NCBI RefSeq assembly: GCF_020026915.1
Contig: NZ_JAINUY010000001.1
Location: 930,001-994,000, forward strand
Direction of reading: 5' to 3'
Length of the DNA stretch: 64,000 nucleotides
Source of the DNA: Flavobacterium potami
GTDB lineage: Bacteria > Bacteroidota > Bacteroidia > Flavobacteriales > Flavobacteriaceae
The position numbers and the translations under genes are program-made. The notes under the pieces are model-generated. The model saw nothing but the letters and a program-made list of their open reading frames with translations. It was not told the DNA's origin and did not search any database. This document shows positions 17,092 to 26,362 of the stretch, in pieces (within the stretch, counting starts at the first letter, position 1; each line of letters begins with the position of its first letter).

Positions 17092-17961
17092 ATGATTAGA
17101 GAAATCTTAAATACTGAGATTAAAAGCATTGAAAATGATGGTATTGATGTAATATACATTACAGACTATAGGGCAAAAAATATTGTACCGGTCCCATTTT
17201 CCATTTCAAATTTTTCAGTGCTTTTAATCAAAAGTGGTAAAATGAATATCAGATTTCATGACGAAACTAATATAGTTAATCGGAAAGATTTATTGGTAAT
17301 CCCATTTAATTCCATATGCACCAAGCTTGAAGCCACGGATAATATCCAGCTATATCTTATAAGGACAAATTTTGATTTTGCATTTAATAATTGTTATGAG
17401 AAAGAGCTTTCGGATGCTTTTAGTTTTCTAATGTTAAAATCAGATCGTAAGATTAGTCTTCAGGAAACGGATTTTAAAGTTTTGTCACTTATTTATAAAT
17501 TAATGTATGTATTGCAGAACAGCAATGACAAACCGGAAGTAATTACTAAGCTGCGTCGGATATGCTTTAATTTATTTATATATGAACTCAAGTTTATACA
17601 TTCGAAATATAAACCCGACTTAAATCTTGACTTTTCAAGAAGGGAAAGCATTGTAATACAATTCCTGACTCTATTATCAATACATTTGAGAAAACAGCAT
17701 CATGTTCAGTTTTATGCAGGAGCATTATTTATCACTCCAGGACATTTGAATAAGATGGTAAAAGAAAGCACAGGTAAAACAGCTAAAGCATTTATAATTG
17801 AAGCTCTTATCAATGTTTCAAAAAATCTTCTTACGGACTCAAGCTATTCCGTGGCTAATATTGCCGATGAATTAGAATTCAGCAGCGCTGAAAACTTTGG
17901 CGTATTTTTTAAAAGACATACCGGTATGCTGCCAACCGAATTTCGTTCTAATAAAAAGTAA
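17092..17961 (+). CDS. AraC-family transcriptional regulator
   Basis: 289 residues. The N-terminal part resembles a cupin-type sensory region (about 20-110, with FSVLLIKSGKMNIRF). The C-terminal 100 residues carry two helix-turn-helix units: HVQFYAGALFITPGHLNKMVKESTG and YSVANIADELEFSSAENFGVFFKRHTGMLPTEFR, the AraC signature. It follows a small membrane-protein gene and precedes the gene at 18018. It probably regulates nearby cargo or transfer genes; the ligand is unknown. Confidence 0.87.
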   Translation: MIREILNTEIKSIENDGIDVIYITDYRAKNIVPVPFSISNFSVLLIKSGKMNIRFHDETNIVNRKDLLVIPFNSICTKLEATDNIQLYLIRTNFDFAFNNCYEKELSDAFSFLMLKSDRKISLQETDFKVLSLIYKLMYVLQNSNDKPEVITKLRRICFNLFIYELKFIHSKYKPDLNLDFSRRESIVIQFLTLLSIHLRKQHHVQFYAGALFITPGHLNKMVKESTGKTAKAFIIEALINVSKNLLTDSSYSVANIADELEFSSAENFGVFFKRHTGMLPTEFRSNKK

Positions 17962-18017
17962 GCTGCCAAAATAGCTCCTTATTCTGCCAAAGATTGTTTA
18001 ATTAAAACGATAAGACG

Positions 18018-19211
18018 ATGATTAAAATGTATCCTTTGGAATGGTTTGATTCGTTGATTATAAATTCATTTGATGCTGATAATTCTTCTGTAAAAGTATC
18101 GGAATACGAATTGGAGAATTTGAGTAAAACAATATTATCTGAATCAAAAAAAATTAAAATTCATATTAAATATTCTTTTTTCGAGCTGAAAAGTAAAAGG
18201 CAGATTAGACTTCTTATAAGAAAATATCATTCTTCATTGGTTTTTTTAATAGACAGGGTAGTAGAAATAAGAAAAATCGAAAAATTCAATTCTCCTGAAT
18301 TTTTTAGAATATTTGACCTGATTGTTAGTTCCCTGGACGATTTGCTGTCATTTGTAGAAATCAGATATTCGTCCTTTATGAGTTTGGACCAAAGAGTGTC
18401 TTACAGCTATTTTTCGATTTGGAAAAAAGAAACACTTGAGGTTTTAAAGAATCTGATTAAAAAAAAAGAAAATGCCGGGGAGAATGATCCAGAATTGGAA
18501 TTTGTTGTCAATCTTCTTGCTGCGCCGCTTCAAAACAGCAGAAAGAGCAAGTATACCTATCGCCAGATTTTGTATTATAGAGAAATAATCATCGAACTTG
18601 AAAAATTAAATTATCCATTTACGGAATCTGAAAGTTTTTCAAATCTTGATCTTATGCTCATAAGAATGAATTTTAATTCCAGAGAATATACCGAGAGACT
18701 GGTTAATAGAATAGGCAGGTATTTAGAAGGTTTTGAGAATTTATCTGAAAGACTTGAAAAGCTGCTATACTTCTGCAAGAAACTGTCTCAAATAAATGCG
18801 GATTTAAAATTAACCTTTAATCCATCCCAGCAGAATCTTATCTCATTTTTGGAATACTGGTTCTCCAGCGAAATCAGATTTGCTGAAAAAAAGGCTGCAA
18901 TTCTAATACAGGAACAGATTGACGCTTCTGTCGGAAGTGAATTTGTGGAGAAGGCAGATTCAAAACTTGAATGTATACTTTCAGGAGATCAGATTGGACT
19001 TATTTTAAGGGCGACAGATGAGGCGAGAATTATTAAGGCTAAGTCTATGAACTACATCTTCAAAAGCATAGTACCTTACCTATCTACTCCAGTAAAGCGG
19101 AATCTTTCCTACCAGTCAGTAAGAAGCAAATCATATAATGCGGAAGAGCGCGATAAGGAAATTGCGATTGAAAGTCTTGAAAAAATAATCCGAAAGATAA
19201 AAACGTATTAA
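18018..19211 (+). CDS. Conserved ICE protein with possible C-terminal regulatory domain (RteC-like context)
   Basis: 397 residues, very helical and charged, without signal or membrane segments. The last 75 residues (LSGDQIGLILRATDEARII followed by VKRNLSYQSVRSKSY and AEERDKE) look like a C-terminal winged-helix or HTH region resembling that of Bacteroidetes conjugative-element regulators such as RteC, and the position just before the transfer genes is where RteC-type proteins sit. The similarity is weak by eye, so it could equally be an unrelated element protein. Start taken at the first Met (MIKMYPLEW); an alternative is Met4. Confidence 0.5.
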   Translation: MIKMYPLEWFDSLIINSFDADNSSVKVSEYELENLSKTILSESKKIKIHIKYSFFELKSKRQIRLLIRKYHSSLVFLIDRVVEIRKIEKFNSPEFFRIFDLIVSSLDDLLSFVEIRYSSFMSLDQRVSYSYFSIWKKETLEVLKNLIKKKENAGENDPELEFVVNLLAAPLQNSRKSKYTYRQILYYREIIIELEKLNYPFTESESFSNLDLMLIRMNFNSREYTERLVNRIGRYLEGFENLSERLEKLLYFCKKLSQINADLKLTFNPSQQNLISFLEYWFSSEIRFAEKKAAILIQEQIDASVGSEFVEKADSKLECILSGDQIGLILRATDEARIIKAKSMNYIFKSIVPYLSTPVKRNLSYQSVRSKSYNAEERDKEIAIESLEKIIRKIKTY

Positions 19212-19236
19212 ATTTCACTGTCACCTTAAATTAAAA

Positions 19237-19280
19237 ACCCTTTAAATTCAGGCACTTTGAAAGGGTACAAAAAGGGTACA
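19237..19280. promoter_or_regulatory. Hairpin and 11-bp-spaced direct repeats before the transfer operon
   Basis: ACCCTTT (19237-19243) can pair with AAAGGGT (19260-19266). AAAGGGTACA occurs twice, at 19260-19269 and 19271-19280, one helical turn apart, and a further GTAC lies at 19289. The site lies between the 18018 gene and the first transfer-operon gene at 19409, a plausible regulator-binding region. Confidence 0.4.
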
Positions 19281-19408
19281 GAAAAGTTGTACTTGTAGAA
19301 AACTCATACTAATTGTTCCTTTGACTTGTAGAATAAATCCCATCAACATTTAACTGGTGGTGATTTTCATAGAGGAGGATAAAATGTTGAACGATAAAAT
19401 GAGGAGCT

Positions 19409-19870
19409 ATGTTTACAAATATTTCATGGGGCAGTTATCTGACCGCGGCTGGTATTGCTATAATTTTCTGGTATCTAATAATCTTACTGAAATTTCACAG
19501 TAGTGATTTTAAAAAAATCTTATCAGGTGAAAAGAAGCTACAAATACCATTTCTAAAAAAAACTTCTAAAAATTTACAGGATATAAAATCGATATCCGAT
19601 TCATTTCCGAAATCTTTTGATACCCTTGAAGATGCGGAAAATCTATCGCAGCGTATCAAAGAAGCGGTTAAAGAAAGTGCAGAAAAACGACTAACAAAAC
19701 AGCAGTTTCAAAACTACCTGCGAATTCTTCTGGATGAATATCCTTATATCAAAATTTCCTCACTCAGAGAAAACATTAACCAACTAATGGTCTTTGAATC
19801 TCAAAAGCATCCCAATCTGCTTTTAACGCTCAGCGAAGCAGACAGTCTCTGGGAAGGACCGGTATTTTAA
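19409..19870 (+). CDS. Membrane-anchored conjugation-region protein, unknown function
   Basis: 153 residues with one N-terminal transmembrane helix (about 9-27, TAAGIAIIFWYLIILL) and a soluble helical remainder. No domain recognised. It precedes traE by 128 bp and is oriented with the transfer genes, a place usually taken by a small lineage-specific gene in Flavobacteriia ICEs. The gap to traE has an AGAGGAGGA purine run at 19878-19886 but no convincing ATG-started ORF. Confidence 0.6.
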   Translation: MFTNISWGSYLTAAGIAIIFWYLIILLKFHSSDFKKILSGEKKLQIPFLKKTSKNLQDIKSISDSFPKSFDTLEDAENLSQRIKEAVKESAEKRLTKQQFQNYLRILLDEYPYIKISSLRENINQLMVFESQKHPNLLLTLSEADSLWEGPVF

Positions 19871-19998
19871 AAAATTCAGAGGAGGAATATTCCCCGTTCT
19901 CTCTGGTGCGGTATGGCTTTATGTGACAGGAAAAATAGAGCAGCAACGGCGGTATTCCTCTTCTTTTTATTAAAGAATAACTTTAAAAATGATTTGTG

Positions 19999-20334
19999 AT
20001 GAAAAAATGGAGATGGAAATTTAAAAGTCTTTTGAGACGATTTAGAGCTATGGGATCGTCGCTCCTGATGATTCTGGTTAGTAATGTTATTTACAGCCAG
20101 GATGGTGTGGCGGGAATCAATGAAGCCAACCAGAAAGTGAGAAGTTACTTTGATGCCGGCACTGAGTTAATGTATGCAGTAGGAGCGATCCTCGGGCTGA
20201 TAGGAGCAGTAAAAGTATACCAGAAATGGAATGCCGGAGATCCTGATACCGGAAAAGTCGCAGCAGCCTGGTTTGGAAGCTGTGTGTTTTTGGTGGTAGT
20301 CGCTACTGTAATTAAATCCTTTTTCGGGGTTTAA
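19999..20334 (+). CDS. traE: TraE-like DUF4134 conjugation membrane protein
   Basis: 111 residues from ATG at 19999 (a GTG lies one codon upstream). A basic N-terminus and signal-like hydrophobic segment end in YSQDGVAGI, then two transmembrane helices (about 58-75 and 90-108). This is the DUF4134 pattern of Bacteroidetes TraE, comparable in size and layout to VirB2-like pilin components. It lies 12 bp before traF. Confidence 0.87.
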   Translation: MKKWRWKFKSLLRRFRAMGSSLLMILVSNVIYSQDGVAGINEANQKVRSYFDAGTELMYAVGAILGLIGAVKVYQKWNAGDPDTGKVAAAWFGSCVFLVVVATVIKSFFGV

Positions 20335-20346
20335 ACGATAGAGAAG

Positions 20347-20661
20347 ATGAGTAACAGTGTTTATTCTATCAATAAAGGAATCAATCAGAGTATAGAATTT
20401 AAGGGACTTAAAGCGCAGTATATCTGGTATTTGGGTGGAGGTATTGTAGGTCTTATGATTCTGTTTGCTGCCCTGTATATAATTGGAGTGCCTTCCTTGA
20501 TATGCATTGGTTTTATTGGAACGGCGGGAGGTTTTCTTGTTTTTAAAATATACAGAATGAGTAATACCTACGGAGAATACGGCATGATGAAGGCTCTGGC
20601 TAAAAAACAGATTCCAAAGTGGATTAAAGTCTACAGCAGAGAGGTCTTTATGAAGATATAG
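20347..20661 (+). CDS. traF: TraF-like DUF4133 conjugation membrane protein
   Basis: 104 residues with two close transmembrane segments (about 27-45 and 50-68) and a conserved-looking cytoplasmic tail (MKALAKKQIPKWI). It matches DUF4133/TraF, the VirB3-like inner-membrane component, always found between DUF4134 and the TraG ATPase. It precedes traG by 32 bp. Confidence 0.87.
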   Translation: MSNSVYSINKGINQSIEFKGLKAQYIWYLGGGIVGLMILFAALYIIGVPSLICIGFIGTAGGFLVFKIYRMSNTYGEYGMMKALAKKQIPKWIKVYSREVFMKI

Positions 20662-20693
20662 TTACAGGACGTTAATGACATAATGAAGAAAGA

Positions 20694-23165
20694 ATGGAGA
20701 AGAGGATGGAAGAGCAGCTGCCGGTTATGGCAGTGGAGCATGATTGTATTTTATCAAAACAGGGCGATGTAACTATAGTTTTTAAGGCAGAACTGCCTGA
20801 AATTTTTACGCTGTCAGACCAGGAGTATGAAGCTTTCCACCAGTCATGGATAAAGGCGTTAAAGGTGCTGCCGAAGTTTTGTGTTTTTCATAAACAGGAC
20901 TGGTTTTTGGAAAGTGCTTATAAAGCTGATTTTTTAAGTGAAGACAGCAGTTTTCTCACCAGAAGCAGTGAGCGTTTCTTTAATGAAAGACCATTTCTGG
21001 ATCATTCCTGCTATATCATGCTGACCAAGAAACCGGCGGGAAGAAGAAATGCAACCTCATTGTTTTCTAATCTGCTTAGAAGTTCCATAGTACCCGAGGA
21101 AACCTTAAAACCGCAGCTTCTGCAGGATTTTGCAGATACCTGCGGCCAGTTTAAGAGAATTATGGAAGACAGCGGATTTATAAAGCTGGTGCGTCTGCAA
21201 AATGAATCGCTAAGAAGCAAGAGCAGGAGAATCGGGCTGGTAGAAAAGTATTGTTTTTTATCAGAGCAGGACGAATCATTCGTTTATAAAGATCTCAGGT
21301 TTGACGAAGGATTAGCGGTAGGGGATAAACACTGTCAGCTCTTTACTCTTGGTGATGCAGCTGATCTTCCTGGATTATGCGGATCGAGAATCAATTTTGA
21401 CCGCTATTCAACCGATAAGACCAAATTCAGTATTGGTTTTGCGTCAACCCTCGGCCAGCTCTTATCCTGTAATCATATTTACAATCAGTATATCTTCATT
21501 GAGGATTCACAGAAAACCATCCAAAAGCTGGAAAGTAAGCGACTCAGGCTGCAGTCACTCTCTGCCTACAGCCGGGAGAATATGATTGCCAGGGATGCGA
21601 CGAATGATTTCCTGAACGAGGCAGTATCACAGCAGAGACTTCCGGTTAAAGCTCACTTTAATATACTGGCCTGGAGCACTGATAAGGAAGACTTGAAAGA
21701 GATTAAAAATAAAGTGTCATCAGCTCTTGCGCAGATGGATGCGGCAGCAAAGCAGGAAACTGTCGGAGCTCCTCAGATCTATTGGGCTGGAATGGCGGGA
21801 AATGCTGCGGACTTTCCCATGAATGACACCTTCGACACCTTTACTGAACAGGCGGTATGCTTTCTGAATATGGAAACGGGATATAAATCTTCGCTGAGTC
21901 CCTGCGGTATTAGGCTGGGAGACAGGCTGACAGGAAAACCAGTTCATGTTGATATCAGCGATGAGCCTGTTAAGATGGGAATCTGCACCAATCGCAATAA
22001 GTTTATATTGGGACCTTCGGGCAGCGGCAAGTCCTTTTTTACCAATCATATGGTGAGAAGCTATTACGAGCAGGGAACGCATATTGTACTGGTGGATGTT
22101 GGGCACAGCTATAAAGGGCTCTGCGATATGGTAAACGGTTATTATTTCACTTACGATGAAAAGAATCCTATCCGTTTTAACCCATTTTATATTTCAGAAG
22201 GAGACAGTCTGGATACGGAGAAAAAAGAGAGCATTAAAACGCTTCTGCTTGCACTATGGAAAAAAGACGACGAAACCTTTAACCGGAGCGAGTATGTAGC
22301 ACTCTCAAATGCCCTGCAGCTGTATTACGAGAAATTGGATATTAATGCAGAGATATTTCCCTGTTTCAATAGCTTCTATGATTTCCTGAAGGTGGATTTT
22401 ATTTCAATTTTGGAAGGCGATAAAGTAAAGGAGAAGGACTTTGACGTGAATAATTTTCTTTATGTACTCAGGCCTTATTACGAGGGAGGCGAGTTTGATT
22501 ATCTGCTGAATGCTACAGAAAATCTGGATCTTCTAAAAGAAAGGTTTATTGTCTTCGAGCTGGATAATATCAAAGACCATCCGATTCTTTTTTCAGTAGT
22601 GACCATCATAATAATGGAAGTTTTTATAAACAAGATGAGAAAACTTAAGGGTATCCGAAAAATGATACTTATTGAGGAAGCATGGAAAGCACTGATGAAG
22701 GAAGGTTTTGCAGATTACATTAAGTATCTTTTTAAGACCGTGCGTAAATTCTTCGGGGAAGCGATAGTGGTAACTCAGGAGGTGGAGGATATTATTTCTT
22801 CACCAGTGGTCAAGCAGGCCATTATCAACAACAGCGACTGCAAGATCCTTCTGGACCAGAGCAAATATCAAAATAAGTTTGACCAGATTCAGGAGCTTCT
22901 GGGACTTACAGACAAAGAAAAGGCACTTGTACTTTCTGTAAATAAAGCCAATGATCCAGCCAGGAAATACAAAGAAGTGTTTATCTCCCTGGGAGGGATG
23001 CTTTCAAAGGTCTATAGAACCGAAGTTTCGCTGGAGGAATACTTAGCTTATACAACAGAGGAAAGCGAGAAAGTGAAAATGAATGCCTATGCGAAGAAGT
23101 TTGGCGGGGACATAAAGAAAGGAATAGCCGCAATGGCTCAGGATATGAGAAATGGAATTAAATGA
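20694..23165 (+). CDS. traG: TraG-family conjugation ATPase (VirB4-like)
   Basis: 823-residue cytoplasmic ATPase that would power assembly and substrate movement of the type IV secretion apparatus. Walker A GPSGSGKS is near residue 440 and Walker B-like MILIEEAWKA near 655, followed by a VirB4-type C-terminal region (KTVRKFFGEAIVVTQEVEDI). The N-terminal half matches the TraG/VirB4 N-domain layout. An alternative start at Met5 (MEEQLPV) is possible. The gene is 9 bp from traI, in one operon. Confidence 0.93.
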   Translation: MEKRMEEQLPVMAVEHDCILSKQGDVTIVFKAELPEIFTLSDQEYEAFHQSWIKALKVLPKFCVFHKQDWFLESAYKADFLSEDSSFLTRSSERFFNERPFLDHSCYIMLTKKPAGRRNATSLFSNLLRSSIVPEETLKPQLLQDFADTCGQFKRIMEDSGFIKLVRLQNESLRSKSRRIGLVEKYCFLSEQDESFVYKDLRFDEGLAVGDKHCQLFTLGDAADLPGLCGSRINFDRYSTDKTKFSIGFASTLGQLLSCNHIYNQYIFIEDSQKTIQKLESKRLRLQSLSAYSRENMIARDATNDFLNEAVSQQRLPVKAHFNILAWSTDKEDLKEIKNKVSSALAQMDAAAKQETVGAPQIYWAGMAGNAADFPMNDTFDTFTEQAVCFLNMETGYKSSLSPCGIRLGDRLTGKPVHVDISDEPVKMGICTNRNKFILGPSGSGKSFFTNHMVRSYYEQGTHIVLVDVGHSYKGLCDMVNGYYFTYDEKNPIRFNPFYISEGDSLDTEKKESIKTLLLALWKKDDETFNRSEYVALSNALQLYYEKLDINAEIFPCFNSFYDFLKVDFISILEGDKVKEKDFDVNNFLYVLRPYYEGGEFDYLLNATENLDLLKERFIVFELDNIKDHPILFSVVTIIIMEVFINKMRKLKGIRKMILIEEAWKALMKEGFADYIKYLFKTVRKFFGEAIVVTQEVEDIISSPVVKQAIINNSDCKILLDQSKYQNKFDQIQELLGLTDKEKALVLSVNKANDPARKYKEVFISLGGMLSKVYRTEVSLEEYLAYTTEESEKVKMNAYAKKFGGDIKKGIAAMAQDMRNGIK

Positions 23166-23174
23166 AAAGGAATA

Positions 23175-23858
23175 ATGAAAAAGAAATTAATTGTCGGTTT
23201 AGTCTGCCTGCTGCTGGTAAGCACCTCGGCAAGACCTGCTGAAAAAGTTGCGGTATTGCCGATACTGGAAATTGTAAAAGCTGTTACGAAAAAGGTGATT
23301 AAAGCCATTGACCTGAGAATCCAGCGGCTACAGAATAAAACGATCTGGCTTCAGAATGCACAGAAGCAGGTGGAAAATGTACTTTCCAAATTGAAGCTCG
23401 ATGAGATCTCCGACTGGACTCAGAAACAGAAAGATCTTTACAAAGGTTACTATGAAGAACTCGCAAAAGTAAAGTCAATTATTACCTACTATCAGAGGAT
23501 AAGAGAGATTACCAGAAAGCAGACACAGCTTGTTCAGGAATATGAAAGAGCCTGGAATCTTTTTAAACAGGATACCCATTTTAAAGACAGTGAAATCCAG
23601 TATATGGAGCGCGTTTATACAGGAATTCTCGAGGAAAGTATGAAGAATATCGACCAGATTTTTTTGATTCTGGATTCTTTTGCCACACAGATGAGCGATC
23701 TCAAACGTCTTGAAATCATCAATAAGGCTGCTGATCAGATTGATGAGAACTACGATGACCTTACAATGTTTAACCAGCAGAACATACTGCTGAGTCTTCA
23801 GAGGGCCAAAACAGAAGCTGATGTTAAACAAGTGAAACAATTTTACGGAATTCCATAA
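23175..23858 (+). CDS. traI: TraI-type exported conjugation protein
   Basis: 227 residues with a signal peptide (MKKKLIVGLVCLLLVSTSA) and a long, highly helical, probably coiled-coil body. It matches the Bacteroidetes conjugal TraI layout found right after the TraG ATPase and is unrelated to the F-plasmid relaxase TraI. It is thought to be periplasmic; a VirB5-like role in the mating structure is inference. It is the first of three consecutive exported helical proteins. Confidence 0.75.
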   Translation: MKKKLIVGLVCLLLVSTSARPAEKVAVLPILEIVKAVTKKVIKAIDLRIQRLQNKTIWLQNAQKQVENVLSKLKLDEISDWTQKQKDLYKGYYEELAKVKSIITYYQRIREITRKQTQLVQEYERAWNLFKQDTHFKDSEIQYMERVYTGILEESMKNIDQIFLILDSFATQMSDLKRLEIINKAADQIDENYDDLTMFNQQNILLSLQRAKTEADVKQVKQFYGIP

Positions 23859-23873
23859 TTCAATAAAAAAAAC

Positions 23874-24488
23874 ATGAAAAAGATAGCTGTACTACTAATA
23901 ACGCTCTGTGTTTTTAATCAAAGTATGAGCGGGCAGGCAAAGCAGAGGAAGGAACTTTTACTGCAGATAGCCGCGCTTCAGGTTTATATCGACTACGCAA
24001 AGAAAGGATATTCGGCAGTATCAAAGGGGCTTAATTTTATAGGTGATGCTAGAAAAGGAGAGCTAAACCTGCACGGTGATTATTTTACCTCACTTTTAAA
24101 AATCAATCCAAAGGTTAGGAATTATTATAAAACTGTTGAGATCATTTCCATGCAGTTTAAAATAATGAAACTCTGTAGAAAGACTTTGGCAGATCTTAAG
24201 ACTGTTGATTTGTTTCATGGTAATGAACTGGACTATATAGAGAGGTCTTTTGAGAAACTTCTTCAGAACTGCAGCCAGACTCTCGACCAGGTGCTTGTTA
24301 TTACCACCGATGCAGAACTGGAACTAAAAGATGACCAGAGGCTTGAGCGCATTGATCTCCTGCACAAAACTATGCTGGAGGATTATAATTTTTGTCTTTC
24401 TTTCTGCAGCGATGCCAGACTGCTGTCGATTTCAAAATCTGCAGATAAAAAGGATTCTAAGAATGTTGATGAATTATATGGATTATAA
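23874..24488 (+). CDS. Exported helical conjugation protein, first of a tandem pair
   Basis: 204 residues, signal peptide (MKKIAVLLITLCVFNQSMSG) and helical body. It shares layout and motifs with the next gene: an early KKGYxxxSKG/KKGYELLSGG segment, a GDxxxGELxLH/MTEGNFSLH segment, the NELDYIERSFEKLL versus QEINYFEKVYGNLL segment, LDQVLVITTDAEL versus LDELTMVITADKL, and a closing DDQRLERID versus DDERLKAVD. The pair is therefore paralogous. Database entries of this kind are often labelled TerB-like; I see no tellurite-resistance evidence. Confidence 0.7.
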   Translation: MKKIAVLLITLCVFNQSMSGQAKQRKELLLQIAALQVYIDYAKKGYSAVSKGLNFIGDARKGELNLHGDYFTSLLKINPKVRNYYKTVEIISMQFKIMKLCRKTLADLKTVDLFHGNELDYIERSFEKLLQNCSQTLDQVLVITTDAELELKDDQRLERIDLLHKTMLEDYNFCLSFCSDARLLSISKSADKKDSKNVDELYGL

Positions 24489-24499
24489 ATTAAGCTACT

Positions 24500-25135
24500 A
24501 TGAAAAAGATTTTGATTTTGACAATATTGATCACTTTGTTAATGATTCCAGTTAAATCAATGGGGCAGTCAGCAGAAATTCAGCAGCTGATTTTGAATAT
24601 CGAAAAGCTATCCCAGTTCAAGAAAATTCTCAGTGATATGAAAAAGGGATATGAGCTGCTTTCAGGTGGATACAAAACGGTGAAAGATATGACTGAAGGA
24701 AACTTCAGCCTGCATAAAACTTTTCTAGATGCACTTATGCAGGTAAGTCCAGCGGTAAAGAATTACAAAAGGGTAGCAGAGATAGTAGAATATCAGATTT
24801 CAATAGTCAAGGAAAGCCGCAACGGAATGAACCGATTTATAAAAAGCGGAAATTTCAGCGGACAGGAAATAAATTACTTTGAGAAAGTTTACGGAAACCT
24901 GCTTAATCAGAGCCTGCGAAATCTTGATGAACTTACTATGGTCATAACAGCTGATAAGCTCAGGATGTCGGACGACGAAAGACTAAAGGCAGTTGACGAT
25001 ATCTATGAGCAGATGCAGGATAAACTGCTTTTTCTCAGAAACTTTAATACCACATCGAACGTGCTGGCTCTTCAGAGATCAAAAGAGAAAAATGATGTTT
25101 ATGTCTCAAAGAGTTTTCAGGAATTTAAAGAGTAG
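24500..25135 (+). CDS. Exported helical conjugation protein, second of a tandem pair
   Basis: 211 residues with a signal peptide (MKKILILTILITLLMIPVKSMG) and helical body, paralogous to the gene before it (shared segments are listed there). It also shares the closing pattern (NVLALQRSKEKNDV) with the 23175 gene (NILLSLQRAKTEADV), so all three may descend from one ancestor. It ends 3 bp before traJ, inside the transfer operon, and is probably a periplasmic part of the transfer machine. Confidence 0.7.
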   Translation: MKKILILTILITLLMIPVKSMGQSAEIQQLILNIEKLSQFKKILSDMKKGYELLSGGYKTVKDMTEGNFSLHKTFLDALMQVSPAVKNYKRVAEIVEYQISIVKESRNGMNRFIKSGNFSGQEINYFEKVYGNLLNQSLRNLDELTMVITADKLRMSDDERLKAVDDIYEQMQDKLLFLRNFNTTSNVLALQRSKEKNDVYVSKSFQEFKE

Positions 25136-25138
25136 AGT

Positions 25139-26350
25139 ATGAAATGTTTATTAAACAAAAAAGCAGTTTGTGTGATGCTTATCATATTACTGCTTCCTTA
25201 CAGAATAATAGCGCAGGGACTTGGTGATGATATGAGTAGTCTTCATGGGGTCTTAGACCAGCTTTATGATGAAATGATGCCATTGTGTTCTAACCTAATT
25301 GCTGTAGGGCAGGGAATAGCAGGCTTTGGAACTATATGGTATATAGCTTCAAGAGTTTGGAGGCATATTGCAAGTGCAGAACCTATCGATTTTTATCCGC
25401 TCTTCCGTCCCTTTGTAATAGGATTCTGCATTATGATTTTTCCGTCGGTCCTGGCACTTATTAACGGAGTTATGAAACCAACTGTTACAGCTACTGCAGC
25501 TATGGTAACAGGCTCTAACAATGCAGTTGCTGTTCTGCTTAAAGAGAAAGAAAAAGCAATTAAAGAAACCGATCCATGGAAGATGTATGTCGGGACTGCA
25601 GGAACGGGTGATCGTGACAGATGGTATAAGTATACGCATGACGGTGCTGATCCATCTGATGAGAGCATGCTCGCAGGCATAGGCAATGATGTAAAATTTG
25701 CCATGGAAAAAGCTTCTTACAGTTTTCGGAATTCGGTCAAGGAATGGCTGAGCGAGGTGCTGAGGGTTTTGTTTGAGGCCGCGGCCTTATGCATTGACAC
25801 CCTTCGCACATTTCAGCTGGTGGTGCTTTCTATTTTAGGGCCACTGGTGTTTGGAATCGCAGTATTTGACGGTTTCCAGCATACGCTGACTGTCTGGCTT
25901 GCCCGATATATCAATATTTATCTGTGGCTTCCCGTGGCCAATATTTTCGGGAGCATAATCGGAAAAATTCAGGAGCTGATGCTTAAACTGGACCTTTCGC
26001 AGGTGCAGACAACAGGCGACACTTTTTTCAGCAGGACCGATATGGCATATTTAATTTTTATGATAATTGGAATCATAGGCTATTTTACTGTGCCTTCTGT
26101 GGCCAATTACATTGTTCATGCAGGCGGAGGAGGAGCTCTGGGGCATAAAGTGACAAGCATGTTTGGCAATTCAGCTAATTCTGTTGTGAGGACTTCTTCA
26201 AATGCTGCGGGAATGGCCGCCGATGCGATGGGAGATGCGGATCGGAGAATGACCAGCAGCATGGCTGCGACAGCGGGAAGCAGTCCATATTTCCAAGATA
26301 AAGGAAATTATATGAATGACAGGCTAAAAGGAAATTCCAAACAGACTTAA
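25139..26350 (+). CDS. traJ: TraJ-like polytopic conjugation protein (VirB6-type)
   Basis: 403 residues with a signal-like N-terminus (VMLIILLLPYRIIAQ) and several hydrophobic helices (around 55-75, 90-108, 205-265 and 295-325). A Gly/Ala/Ser-rich soluble tail (AGGGGALGHKVTSMFG) follows. This is the Bacteroidetes TraJ pattern, the inner-membrane channel component comparable to VirB6. It lies between the exported helical genes and traK, 12 bp apart from the latter. Confidence 0.87.
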   Translation: MKCLLNKKAVCVMLIILLLPYRIIAQGLGDDMSSLHGVLDQLYDEMMPLCSNLIAVGQGIAGFGTIWYIASRVWRHIASAEPIDFYPLFRPFVIGFCIMIFPSVLALINGVMKPTVTATAAMVTGSNNAVAVLLKEKEKAIKETDPWKMYVGTAGTGDRDRWYKYTHDGADPSDESMLAGIGNDVKFAMEKASYSFRNSVKEWLSEVLRVLFEAAALCIDTLRTFQLVVLSILGPLVFGIAVFDGFQHTLTVWLARYINIYLWLPVANIFGSIIGKIQELMLKLDLSQVQTTGDTFFSRTDMAYLIFMIIGIIGYFTVPSVANYIVHAGGGGALGHKVTSMFGNSANSVVRTSSNAAGMAADAMGDADRRMTSSMAATAGSSPYFQDKGNYMNDRLKGNSKQT

Positions 26351-26362
26351 AACCAACATCTC

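Noticed and set aside
19871..19980. Possible small membrane ORF reading GGIFPVLSGAVWLYVTGKIE after the 19409 gene
   Set aside because: It has a hydrophobic stretch and a purine run (AGAGGAGGA) upstream, but no ATG, GTG or TTG in a suitable place; frameshift fusion to the preceding gene cannot be shown.
23874..25135. Tellurite resistance (TerB) genes
   Set aside because: The label is sometimes given to such proteins, but signal peptides, tra-operon position and paralogy point to conjugation; no TerB motif seen.
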